DNA from: Sva-07 sp963728195
Lineage (GTDB): Bacteria; Actinomycetota; Acidimicrobiia; Acidimicrobiales; Ilumatobacteraceae
DNA: 64,000 nt
Direction: 5' to 3'
Assembly (NCBI GenBank): GCA_963728195.1
Contig: CAVSIX010000011.1
Coordinates: 124,001 to 188,000, forward strand
Shown: one piece after another, positions 33,217 to 40,528 of the stretch
Position numbering within the stretch: position 1 is the stretch's first letter
How the letters are laid out: every line of letters starts with the position of its first letter
Notes under the pieces: model-generated
Database searches by the model: none
Told to the model about the DNA's origin: nothing
Seen by the model: the letters and a program-made list of their open reading frames with translations, nothing else
Program-made: the position numbers and the translations under genes

Positions 33217-33891
33217 TCAGAGGTTCTCGAACTCGTAGATCCGTCGAGCCGGTTCGTCGGCCGGATCGATCTCGAGGTCCTTGAGCAGCCCGTGGTGCAG
33301 GTCGTAGGCCCATCCGTGCACGTGCTTGCCCATGTCGTCGCCCCAGCGCCGCTGGACGAACGACGTCGAGCACAGCCGGTACACCTGCTCGCGCACGTTC
33401 AGCTCGACGAGGCGCTGGTGGCGTAGCTGAGGATCTGCGATCGCCTCGAGTTCGTCGTGGTAGATGCGGTAGACGTCCTTGATCGTGCGCAGCCACTTGT
33501 CGATCAGGCCGTGGTACGACCCGTCGACCGCGGCGAGCACGCCACCGCACTCGTAGTGTCCGCACACGATGACGTGCTCGACCTCGAGGACCTCCACCGC
33601 GAACTGCAGCACCGACATCAGGTTCATGTCGGTGTGGACGACGAGGTTGGCGATGTTGCGGTGGATGAACATCTCGCCGCTGCGGATGCCGACCATCTCG
33701 TTGGCGTTCACCCGGCTGTCGGAGCAGCCGATGAAGAGGTACTTGGGATGCTGGCCGGCGGCGAGACGTTCGAAGTGCTCGGGATCCTTGCCCAGCTCGT
33801 CTGCGACCCATCGGCGATTGTTCTCGAACAGCTGTTGATAGCTCGGCGTCGGCACCCCGAGAGCCTGCCACAGGTGTTCGCCGATACCCAC
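33217..33891 (-). CDS. Beta-carbonic anhydrase
   Basis: 224 residues. Zinc ligands are Cys56 in FIGCSDSRV, with the Asp-Arg dyad D58/R60, and the His and Cys of VIVCGHYECGGV. It interconverts CO2 and bicarbonate. HRNIANLV and the C-terminal GWAYDLHHGLLKDLEI match the bacterial clade A/B enzymes such as Can. It has no signal peptide. The roughly 240 bases downstream of its stop contain nothing I can name. Confidence 0.95.
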   Translation of the reverse strand: MGIGEHLWQALGVPTPSYQQLFENNRRWVADELGKDPEHFERLAAGQHPKYLFIGCSDSRVNANEMVGIRSGEMFIHRNIANLVVHTDMNLMSVLQFAVEVLEVEHVIVCGHYECGGVLAAVDGSYHGLIDKWLRTIKDVYRIYHDELEAIADPQLRHQRLVELNVREQVYRLCSTSFVQRRWGDDMGKHVHGWAYDLHHGLLKDLEIDPADEPARRIYEFENL

Positions 33892-33930
33892 GACGGATCA
33901 ACGGAAGTTGAGTTCCGGTGACAACCTTCC

Positions 33931-33936
33931 TAGTGT
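33931..33936 (+). promoter_or_regulatory. Leaderless-type -10 element of the winged-helix regulator
   Basis: TAGTGT ends six bases before the ATG at 33943. Confidence 0.5.
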
Positions 33937-33942
33937 GCGGGC

Positions 33943-34275
33943 ATGGCTCCTCGCACCGTCGCCGGCGATGCACGATCGGCTCCGCTCGTCGACGAGGGCA
34001 CCTGGACGTTCCTCACCAATCACAGCCATGTGCTGATCTGTCTGGCGCGTGATCCCGAACTGCGCCTCCGCGACCTCGCAGAGCAGGTCGGCATCACCGA
34101 GCGCGCCGTCCAGGGCATCGTCAAGGATCTGGTTGCGGCCGGTTGTCTGACACGGCACCGCGAGGGTCGTCGCAACCGCTACGACATCGTCAGCGACCGG
34201 CCGATGCGCCACCGGGTCGAGCGCCAGCACGTCGTCGGCGATCTCCTCGCGGTGATGGCGCCGATCGACGACTGA
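33943..34275 (+). CDS. Small winged-helix transcriptional regulator (ArsR/MarR-like)
   Basis: 110 residues. A winged helix fills the protein: HVLICLARDPELRLRDLAEQVGITERAVQGIVKDLVAAGCLTRHREGRRNRYDI, followed by a short C-terminal helix. It lacks the metal-binding Cys motifs of metal-sensing ArsR proteins. The proteins of this type in actinobacteria are often solitary with unknown ligand. The gene has its own TAGTGT promoter element. Confidence 0.85.
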   Translation: MAPRTVAGDARSAPLVDEGTWTFLTNHSHVLICLARDPELRLRDLAEQVGITERAVQGIVKDLVAAGCLTRHREGRRNRYDIVSDRPMRHRVERQHVVGDLLAVMAPIDD

Positions 34276-34292
34276 CCGCCGCCCGCCGACGG

Positions 34293-35318
34293 TCAGGCCG
34301 AAGGCGGCGGAGGCGGTGGTGGCGTGGTCGGAGGCGGTGGCGGCGGCGGCGTGGAGCCTGGCGGTGGCGGCGGCGGGGGCGTGGTCGGTGGGGGAGAGTT
34401 GGGCTCCGGTGTGGTCGGTGGCGGTGGCGGAGCGTTCGGTGGCGGTGGCGGCGTGGAGTCCGGCGAGGGCGGTGGTGTCGCGTCCGCCGGTGCGTCGTGC
34501 GACGTCGGTGTCGCACCCGCATCGTCACCGGCACCGGAGCCCTTCGAGCGCTTGACCAACACGACCACCAGGGCGGCGACGGCGGCGAGTGCCGCGATGA
34601 TCGCCACGATGAGCCAGATCGACGAACCGTCGTCGCCGCCGCCCGGTGTCCATTCGGCGGTCATCGTGGCATTGCCGTCGGTGACGAAGTCGGAATCCGG
34701 CTTCACGTCCCACGTGGCAGTCGAACCGTCCGTCGACGTCGCGTTGTTGTCGCCAAGACTGCCCGGCGCGGTGACGATGAACCGGACCGTGAACAGGTCG
34801 TCGAGGCTCACGCCGAGCATCTCGGTCATCATGTCGGTTTCCGACGGATCACCGGCGAGTTCATCGACGCCTTCGAGGACAGCGCTGAAGCGCGTCCCGG
34901 CGTCGTCCTGTTCGATCGAGAACGACGACGTGTCGTCGCCGAGAGAATTGAGCTCGGCGATCGGGACACCGCTGACCGTGCAGCCGACGCCGACCTCGCC
35001 GTTCTCGTCGATCTGGCGGGTGCTCACCTCGAACTCGGTGAGTTCCGCAGTGAGGTCGCCGCACGGGTCGTCGCCCCCGGTGAACTCCTCGAGCAGGGCG
35101 TCGCCGGACAGCTCGTCGAGCGATCCGGCGTCCTCGCCGAGCAGACCGGCGAACTCCTGCAACTGCTCGGTGTCGATCAGGACGAGGTAGTCCACGTCTG
35201 CGGTCGCGTCCTCGTTGATCGTGAACGACGCCTCGACGGTGAAACAGCCCGCGAGCAGTGCGCTGGTCAGCGCGATGGCCGCAACCCCTGCGGCTGTCCT
35301 GATGGTTCGACGTTGCAT
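34293..35318 (-). CDS. LppM-like lipoprotein with membrane span and polyproline tail
   Basis: About 341 residues. The signal peptide ends in a lipobox (LTSALLAGC), giving a lipid-anchored N-terminus. FTVEASFTINEDATADVDYLVLIDTEQ begins the LppM-type beta-rich domain (to about residue 215). A hydrophobic span follows (IWLIVAIIAALAAVAALVVVLV), then a tail of about 80 residues made mainly of Pro, Thr and Ser with runs of five to seven Pro. In mycobacteria LppM is a surface lipoprotein affecting phagosome maturation; in this organism the role is unknown. A TACGGT element lies seven bases before the ATG. Confidence 0.85.
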   Translation of the reverse strand: MQRRTIRTAAGVAAIALTSALLAGCFTVEASFTINEDATADVDYLVLIDTEQLQEFAGLLGEDAGSLDELSGDALLEEFTGGDDPCGDLTAELTEFEVSTRQIDENGEVGVGCTVSGVPIAELNSLGDDTSSFSIEQDDAGTRFSAVLEGVDELAGDPSETDMMTEMLGVSLDDLFTVRFIVTAPGSLGDNNATSTDGSTATWDVKPDSDFVTDGNATMTAEWTPGGGDDGSSIWLIVAIIAALAAVAALVVVLVKRSKGSGAGDDAGATPTSHDAPADATPPPSPDSTPPPPPNAPPPPPTTPEPNSPPPTTPPPPPPPGSTPPPPPPPTTPPPPPPPSA

Positions 35319-35325
35319 TGGCGAC

Positions 35326-35331
35326 ACCGTA
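35326..35331 (-). promoter_or_regulatory. Leaderless-type -10 element of the LppM-like gene
   Basis: TACGGT on the minus strand, seven bases from the ATG at 35318. Confidence 0.45.
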
Positions 35332-35362
35332 CTCTTGGCATGGTGAGCCCCCGGGGAATATG

Positions 35363-35376
35363 TACCCCAAGGGGTA
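35363..35376. promoter_or_regulatory. Perfect palindrome TACCCCAAGGGGTA, candidate CsoR/CstR-type operator (copy 1)
   Basis: The 14-base palindrome lies 60 bases upstream of the persulfide dioxygenase ATG. CsoR-family repressors (copper, and CstR for persulfide) bind G-tract palindromes of the kind TACCCC-n-GGGGTA. The same sequence recurs at 38215-38228. No CsoR-family gene is in the window. Confidence 0.65.
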
Positions 35377-35436
35377 TGTTGGGACACTGCATGACAGCCG
35401 TCGAGAGTGCGGCGGCGACCAGGTGAAAGGGCAACC

Positions 35437-36831
35437 ATGAAATTCACGCAGTACTACCTCGACTGTCTCTCGCAGGCCTCGTATCTGATCGGCGACGAGT
35501 CGACCGGTCGTGCCGTCGTGGTCGACCCGCGCCGTGACATCGACGAGTACGTGCGTGATGCGGCCGCGGACGGTCTCACGATCGAGCTGGTCATCGAGAC
35601 GCACTTCCACGCCGACTTCCTGTCGGGGCACCTGGAACTCGCAGCGGCGACCGGCGCCGAGATCGGCTTCTCGTCGATCGCCGAGACCGAGTTCGCGTCG
35701 CGCAAGTTCGCCGACGGCGAACGCATCAGCCTCGGCGACGTGCAGCTCGAGATCCGACACACGCCCGGGCACACGCCCGAGTCGATCAGCATCGTCGTCT
35801 GGGAGCATGCCGACGACGACGTGCCCTACGGCGTGCTGACCGGCGACGCATTGTTCATCGGTGACGTGGGACGTCCCGACCTGCTCGCTTCGCTCGGCTA
35901 CACCCGCGACGAACTCGCCGACAAGCTCTACGACAGCCTCCACGGCAAGCTCCTGACGCTGCCCGATGCCACCCGCGTCTATCCGGCGCACGGTGCCGGC
36001 TCGGCGTGCGGCAAGAATCTCTCGACCGAGACGTGGTCGACGATCGGAGATCAGCGGGTGAACAACTATGCCCTCGTCGCACCGGACAAGGAGTCGTTCG
36101 TCTCGCTCGTCACCGAGGGTCAGCCGCCGGCGCCGTCGTACTTCGTGTACGACGCCGTGCTCAACCGCAAGGACCGCCCGCTGCTCGACGAGAACGCACC
36201 GCTCGATGCACTCGACCTCGATGCGGCGATGCGCCTCGTCGACGGTGGTGCCATCCTGCTCGACGGCCGTTCGCCGGAGGAATTCGCCCGCGGCCACCTC
36301 GTCGGTTCGATCAACGTCGGGCTCGACGGCCGCTACGCCGAGTTCGCCGGATCGGTGGTGCCGACCGATGCCGACATCGTCCTCGTCGCCGATCCCGGTT
36401 TCGAGATCGAGGCACGCAATCGGTTGGGCCGCATCGGCTTCGACCGTGTCGTCGGCCATCTCGCCGATCCGCTCGCCGTGATGGCTGAACATCCCGAACT
36501 CACGGCGCGGGCATCACGATTGACCGTTCCCGAGTTCGAACGCCGGCGCGCCGAGATCGACGGCCTCCAGCTCGTCGACATCCGCAACCCCGGAGAGATC
36601 GCGATCGGCACCATCGAGGGCTCGGTCGAGATGCCGGTCGGCCAGCTGCCCGGCCGCGTCGACGAACTCGATCGCGATGCGCCGACCGTCGTCTATTGCG
36701 CCGGCGGCTACCGCTCCTCGGTCGCGGCGAGCGTGTTGCGTCGTGCCGGATTCACCGACGTGTCCGACCTGATCGGCGGCTATGGCGCCTGGCTGGAGTT
36801 CGCCGGGCCGTCGTTGCCTGCACCGGCCTGA
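35437..36831 (+). CDS. Persulfide dioxygenase-like MBL protein fused to two rhodanese domains
   Basis: 464 residues. Residues 1-255 are an ETHE1-like metallo-beta-lactamase domain: ETHFHADFLSG, HTPGHTPES, LTGDALFIGDVGRPD and YPAHGAGSACGKNLS. ETHE1 oxidises glutathione persulfide to sulfite. Residues 265-355 form a rhodanese fold without a Cys in the active loop (VADPGFEIEARNR), so it is inactive. Residues 370-460 form a second rhodanese with the active Cys in VVYCAGGYRSS. The ATG at 35437 follows GAAAGG. The operator-like palindrome upstream suggests control by a persulfide or copper sensor. Confidence 0.92.
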   Translation: MKFTQYYLDCLSQASYLIGDESTGRAVVVDPRRDIDEYVRDAAADGLTIELVIETHFHADFLSGHLELAAATGAEIGFSSIAETEFASRKFADGERISLGDVQLEIRHTPGHTPESISIVVWEHADDDVPYGVLTGDALFIGDVGRPDLLASLGYTRDELADKLYDSLHGKLLTLPDATRVYPAHGAGSACGKNLSTETWSTIGDQRVNNYALVAPDKESFVSLVTEGQPPAPSYFVYDAVLNRKDRPLLDENAPLDALDLDAAMRLVDGGAILLDGRSPEEFARGHLVGSINVGLDGRYAEFAGSVVPTDADIVLVADPGFEIEARNRLGRIGFDRVVGHLADPLAVMAEHPELTARASRLTVPEFERRRAEIDGLQLVDIRNPGEIAIGTIEGSVEMPVGQLPGRVDELDRDAPTVVYCAGGYRSSVAASVLRRAGFTDVSDLIGGYGAWLEFAGPSLPAPA

Positions 36832-36842
36832 CCGCCCCGCTC

Positions 36843-36848
36843 TAGCAT
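36843..36848 (+). promoter_or_regulatory. Leaderless-type -10 element of the YihY gene
   Basis: TAGCAT ends six bases before the GTG at 36855. Confidence 0.45.
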
Positions 36849-36854
36849 CGGCGG

Positions 36855-37796
36855 GTGGTCGTCGATCGGGTCCGTGACATCGCTCGTCGAGCGTGGAACC
36901 TCGCCGGCGACACCTACGGGCAGTGGCGTACCCACCGCACGATCCGCCTCGGTGCGGGGCTTGCCTACTACGGGCTGTTCGCGTTCGTGCCCCTGCTCGC
37001 CGTGGGGCTGGCGCTCGCAGGACTGGTCGTGTCGCAGGCGGACGTGCAGTCGTATCTCACCGAGCAACTCAGTGCGCTGTTGGGCGGCGACGCCGACGCA
37101 ATCGCCGTCGCCGCCGCCGATGCACTCGACGGCACGGGCAAGCTCGCGGGCCTCGGCATCGTCGGCGTGGCTTCGCTGTTCTTGACGGCGTCGCTGCTCG
37201 TGTTGGCGCTGCAGGATGCGTTCAACACCATCTGGGAGCGTCCCGTCCGATCCGGCATCCGCCAGACGGTGGTGCGGCGTCTCGTCGCCTTCGTGGTCGT
37301 CGCCGGTACCGGAGCGGTGGTCGTCGTGTCGTTCGCCATCAACGCGATCACCGGACTGTTGGACCGGGTGGCGCCCGACGTCGCGTTCGTCGACTCGCTG
37401 CAGGAGGTGATCGGGCTCACTGCATCGTGGGCACTCGCCGTCGGCGTGCTGGCGCTGCTGCTGCGCTATCTCCCGGATGTGGCCGTTCCATGGCTGCCGG
37501 TGCTCGTCGGCGCTGCGATCACCGCTGCGATGTTGGCGGTGGGGACAACGCTCGTCGGTGCCTATTTGCGTCGCTTCGCAGCGTCGTCACTCGTCGGTGT
37601 GACCGGAGGCGTGTTCCTCGTGTTGTTGTGGATCTACTACGAGGCGCAGATCCTGCTCGTGGGAGCCGAGCTCACGCGCGTGTTGGCCCGACGCCGCATG
37701 GCGGCACCAGTGTCGGAGCCGGCACCGTCAACCGGTGGTGACCGCAAGGCCGGCGCCGGCCCAGGCGACGATGCCGCCGTCGATGTCCGCGACTGA
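36855..37796 (+). CDS. YihY/virulence factor BrkB family membrane protein
   Basis: 313 residues with about six membrane segments. RTIRLGAGLAYYGLFAFVPLLAVGLALAGLV, LALQDAFNTIWERPVRSGIR and TGGVFLVLLWIYYEAQILLVGAELTRV are classic YihY/UPF0761 motifs. Function is uncertain; the old label ribonuclease BN is wrong, and roles in envelope transport are suggested. Its last 69 bases overlap the convergent rhodanese lipoprotein gene. Confidence 0.92.
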   Translation: MVVDRVRDIARRAWNLAGDTYGQWRTHRTIRLGAGLAYYGLFAFVPLLAVGLALAGLVVSQADVQSYLTEQLSALLGGDADAIAVAAADALDGTGKLAGLGIVGVASLFLTASLLVLALQDAFNTIWERPVRSGIRQTVVRRLVAFVVVAGTGAVVVVSFAINAITGLLDRVAPDVAFVDSLQEVIGLTASWALAVGVLALLLRYLPDVAVPWLPVLVGAAITAAMLAVGTTLVGAYLRRFAASSLVGVTGGVFLVLLWIYYEAQILLVGAELTRVLARRRMAAPVSEPAPSTGGDRKAGAGPGDDAAVDVRD

Positions 37797-38204
37797 GGTG
37801 AAGCCGAGCTGCTCCATCATCCCGAGGGCCTGCCCGCTGCGGTTGCCGGATCGGCAGTACACGAGGTACGGCACGTCGCCGTCGAGTGCCGCCAGCTGCT
37901 CGGCGAAATCGGGCTCGTAGAAGTCGACCAACACCGCACCGTCGAGGTGCCCTTCGGCGTACTCCTCGGGCGTGCGCACGTCGAGCACGACGAGCCCGTC
38001 CGGCGGATCGGCGGTGATCGCCGCCGCGGCGTCGGCCGAGATCGTCGAGATCCCGGAGATTCCGGAGGCGGTGCTCGCCTCGACGGCGACGGAGTTCGTC
38101 GCGGCAGGGTCGGAAGCATCGGCGGCAGGGTCACTCCCACCGCACGACACCAACAGCAGGCTGAATCCGGCGAGGCCGGCGGCGAGTCCACGCGAGATCG
38201 ACAT
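37728..38204 (-). CDS. Rhodanese-domain lipoprotein
   Basis: About 158 residues. The lipobox is LLLVSC after a short signal peptide, followed by a Ser/Ala/Asp linker. The rhodanese domain (about 70-158) has LVVLDVRTPEEYAEGHLDGAVLVDFYEP and the active-site loop YLVYCRSGNRSGQA with the sulfur-carrying Cys. It should act outside the membrane in sulfane-sulfur transfer. The operator-like palindrome TACCCCAAGGGGTA sits just 10 bases upstream of the ATG, as for the persulfide dioxygenase, so the two are likely co-regulated. Confidence 0.9.
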   Translation of the reverse strand: MSISRGLAAGLAGFSLLLVSCGGSDPAADASDPAATNSVAVEASTASGISGISTISADAAAAITADPPDGLVVLDVRTPEEYAEGHLDGAVLVDFYEPDFAEQLAALDGDVPYLVYCRSGNRSGQALGMMEQLGFTSVADIDGGIVAWAGAGLAVTTG

Positions 38205-38214
38205 GCCCGCATGA

Positions 38215-38228
38215 TACCCCAAGGGGTA
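38215..38228. promoter_or_regulatory. Perfect palindrome TACCCCAAGGGGTA, candidate CsoR/CstR-type operator (copy 2)
   Basis: Identical to the site at 35363-35376. It lies 10 bases upstream of the rhodanese lipoprotein ATG and 42 bases upstream of the divergent GNAT gene, so it may control one or both. Confidence 0.65.
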
Positions 38229-38270
38229 GCAGTGCGTGCCGGTTCGTGTGCGGACACGCCAGACTGACAG

Positions 38271-39224
38271 ATGATGGATCCGGTCCAGCTCCCCGAGACG
38301 ATCGATCTCGCCGGCGGTGCTCGGATGCAGGTGCGTGCGACGACCCCGGACGACGCCGAACGGATCTACGACCTCTACGACACGCTGTCGGTGGGCGACC
38401 GCCACCGGAGGTTCTTCGGCGCCTTCCGGCCCCATCTCGGCTGGTGCCGGGACTGGGCCGACGTCGCCTCGCGCGGCGGCTTCGGCGTCATCGCCGTCGT
38501 CCACCGCGACGATCAGCCCGAGGAGGTGGCGGGTGAGGCCGGCTACGGCATGCGCAGCGACGGTGACGGCGACCTCGCGGTCACCGTGGCGCCCGCCTGG
38601 CGTGGCTGGCTCGGGCCCTACCTGCTCGACATCCTGGTCCGCCACGCCGGCGCCGCCGGTCTGGCGAACCTGCAGGCCGAAGTGCTGTTGGAGAACGGGC
38701 CGATGCTGTCGTTGCTCAACCGACGTCACCCGGTCGCACTGGGTCACGACAACGGCACCGTGCGGCTGAGCATCGGCACCGCCGGCCCGGTCCCGACGTG
38801 GCCGTCCGGCGAACGTCGGCCACATGTCCTCGTCGAGGTTGCCGGGCGTCGATGGGCGGGTGAGCGGGTGGCCGAGGCCGCCGGGCTGGCGACGGCGATG
38901 TGTGCCGGACCTGCGGCGAGAGGTGAGCACGGATGTCCGGTGCTGGCCGGCGAGCGGTGTCCGCTCGCCGACGACGCCGATGCCATCATCGTGCTGCTCG
39001 ATCCCGACGACGAGCGCAGCGCTGAGCTGGTGCAGGCGCATCGGGAACAATCACCGGGGACGCCGGTACTCGTACGCCATCACCCGTCCGCCGATGACGC
39101 CGCCGCCGATCACGCCGCCGACATCGGACCCGGCTGCGTCGCGGTCGAGCCGGACGGCGCCGATGCCGTGGCTCAGGTGCTCGCACTGATCGGCACGAGC
39201 GCCGGGCCGGAGGATCAGCCGTAG
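38271..39224 (+). CDS. GNAT-like acetyltransferase domain protein
   Basis: 317 residues. The N-terminal half resembles GNAT proteins fused to acyl-CoA synthetase-like regulators: RATTPDDAERIYDLYDTLSVGDRHRRFFGAFRP, AGEAGYGM, LAVTVAPAWRGWLGPYLLDILVRHA and ANLQAEVLLENGPMLSLLNRR. The pyrophosphate loop is poorly conserved (PAWRGWLGP), so catalytic competence is uncertain. The second half (about 190-317) has several Cys and an alpha/beta pattern I do not recognise. Its 3' end overlaps the convergent Gmad2 gene by ten bases. Confidence 0.75.
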   Translation: MMDPVQLPETIDLAGGARMQVRATTPDDAERIYDLYDTLSVGDRHRRFFGAFRPHLGWCRDWADVASRGGFGVIAVVHRDDQPEEVAGEAGYGMRSDGDGDLAVTVAPAWRGWLGPYLLDILVRHAGAAGLANLQAEVLLENGPMLSLLNRRHPVALGHDNGTVRLSIGTAGPVPTWPSGERRPHVLVEVAGRRWAGERVAEAAGLATAMCAGPAARGEHGCPVLAGERCPLADDADAIIVLLDPDDERSAELVQAHREQSPGTPVLVRHHPSADDAAADHAADIGPGCVAVEPDGADAVAQVLALIGTSAGPEDQP

Positions 39225-40096
39225 AAGATCCGTCGTGCCGACGCCTCGATCACCGAGCCGTCCTCCGAGCTGAGCGACGACATCACCAGCGCTCCGCCGA
39301 TGTCGCCTGGGCTGGTGAACTCGAACGTCTCGGTGTACGGCCCCGGCTCCGGCCCGCCGCTCCCGGTGACGAAGCCCTCGACGATCGGCTCCCCGTTGCC
39401 GTCGGCGCGTAGTTGGACCTCGACCGTGCCTTCGAATGCGAGTGCCGTTCCCGACACGGCGAGCGGGCTGGTGACCTCGGCCAGCGCCTCCGGCTCGTCG
39501 ATGGTGATGTTCTCGCTGGCGGCACCGAGGATCCACCAGCTGTCGTCGGCGGTGAGTTGACGGACGAACACCACGGTGACCGGGCCGTTGGCGAACGACC
39601 GGATCTCGACTTCGCCCGACCGGTTGTCGCCGGCCATGAACGCTCCGACGATCGGCTCCTCGAAGCCGATGAAGTCGGTCGCGAAGCCGGTGGCGGCCTC
39701 CACGGGGTCGTCGTAGCGGGTATCGGTCTCCACCCACGGCCACATCGCCGTGTCGATCCCCTCGAGGGCCGGTGGCACCTGGGTGGTCGCCGGCTCGGTC
39801 GTCGTGACGTCGTCGGTCGTCGCCGGGCTCTCGGTCGTCGTGACGTCGTCGGTCGTCGCCGGTGGCTCGGTGGTCGGCGCCGTCGTGTCGGTCGGGATGG
39901 TCGTCTCGTCGACAGCCGCCGTGGCGGCCGTCGGTACCGAATCGCTGGCGTCGTCATCGTCGCCGACGAAGATGAACAGCGCCGCGATCAGTGCGGCGAC
40001 GATCACCACGATGCCGGCGATGAGCGGCCATCTCGGCGTGGTGCCACCTTCGGCCGTGCCGTCAGGTGTCGGTGGATTCTGCGGTGTCATCGTCAT
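39215..40096 (-). CDS. Membrane-anchored protein with Gmad2-type immunoglobulin-like domain
   Basis: 293 residues. A single membrane span (LIAGIVVIVAALIAALFIFV) lies at about 25-45. A Thr/Pro/Asp linker follows with near-repeats of PATTDDVTTTE. The C-terminal region (about 200-293) has ITIDEPEALAEVTSPLAVSGTALAFEGTVEVQLRADG, which matches Gmad2, the immunoglobulin-like domain of spore-germination and envelope proteins. The N-terminus is cytoplasmic and the domain outside. A strong DosR-like box lies 45 bases upstream. Confidence 0.82.
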   Translation of the reverse strand: MTMTPQNPPTPDGTAEGGTTPRWPLIAGIVVIVAALIAALFIFVGDDDDASDSVPTAATAAVDETTIPTDTTAPTTEPPATTDDVTTTESPATTDDVTTTEPATTQVPPALEGIDTAMWPWVETDTRYDDPVEAATGFATDFIGFEEPIVGAFMAGDNRSGEVEIRSFANGPVTVVFVRQLTADDSWWILGAASENITIDEPEALAEVTSPLAVSGTALAFEGTVEVQLRADGNGEPIVEGFVTGSGGPEPGPYTETFEFTSPGDIGGALVMSSLSSEDGSVIEASARRIFYG

Positions 40097-40140
40097 GGTC
40101 CTCCACGCTCCAGTGTCGACATGGCGCCCTCCGCCCGACA

Positions 40141-40154
40141 GGGTCCAACGTCAC
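40141..40154 (+). promoter_or_regulatory. Candidate DosR-like box upstream of Gmad2 protein gene
   Basis: GGGTCCAACGTCAC matches the proposed box fully and the mycobacterial DosR consensus at both half-sites. It lies 45 bases upstream of the ATG at 40096. Confidence 0.6.
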
Positions 40155-40171
40155 GCCGGCGTGCGCTGCGG

Positions 40172-40206
40172 TGAGCGAACCCGACCAGATGTCGGCTCTG
40201 CGCTCA
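40172..40206. terminator. Hairpin downstream of the ligase-E1-E2-ACP operon
   Basis: TGAGCG/CGCTCA outer arms and CGAC/GTCG inner arms with a CAGAT loop start 20 bases after the ACP stop on the minus strand. Confidence 0.45.
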
Positions 40207-40225
40207 TCGCACGTGGAGGGACGGG

Positions 40226-40528
40226 TCAGCGAGTCCCCGCAGCGAGGAAGTCACGCAGGGAGGACACCGTGGTGAGGTGCGGATAGTCGCGTTCGGCGAT
40301 GTCGATGCCGGTCTGCTCCGAGAGTCGGGTCATCACGGCGAGATGGTCCATCGAGTCGAGCTGGAGTTCCTGCCAGAAGTCGACGTCGTGGTCGAGGTCG
40401 GCCAGTTCGGGTTCGAGTTCCGGCGCGACGTCGGCGATCGCCGAGAGGATCATCGTGACGAGGTCGACCCGTTCGTGGTCGACCGTTGCGGGAGTGACGG
40501 GAGCGGTGGTGGTGTCGTCGTCGGTCAC
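40226..40528 (-). CDS. Acyl carrier protein
   Basis: 100 residues. The carrier motif QLDSMDHLAVMTRLSEQTGIDI contains the Ser that takes phosphopantetheine, within a four-helix ACP (about 20-98). An N-terminal extension of about 18 residues is Thr/Asp-rich. It is the last gene of a six-gene operon and overlaps the E2 gene by GTGA. An ACP directly behind a 2-oxoacid dehydrogenase E2 is unusual: it may accept or store acyl groups made by the E1-E2 complex or the ligase. Confidence 0.88.
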   Translation of the reverse strand: MTDDDTTTAPVTPATVDHERVDLVTMILSAIADVAPELEPELADLDHDVDFWQELQLDSMDHLAVMTRLSEQTGIDIAERDYPHLTTVSSLRDFLAAGTR

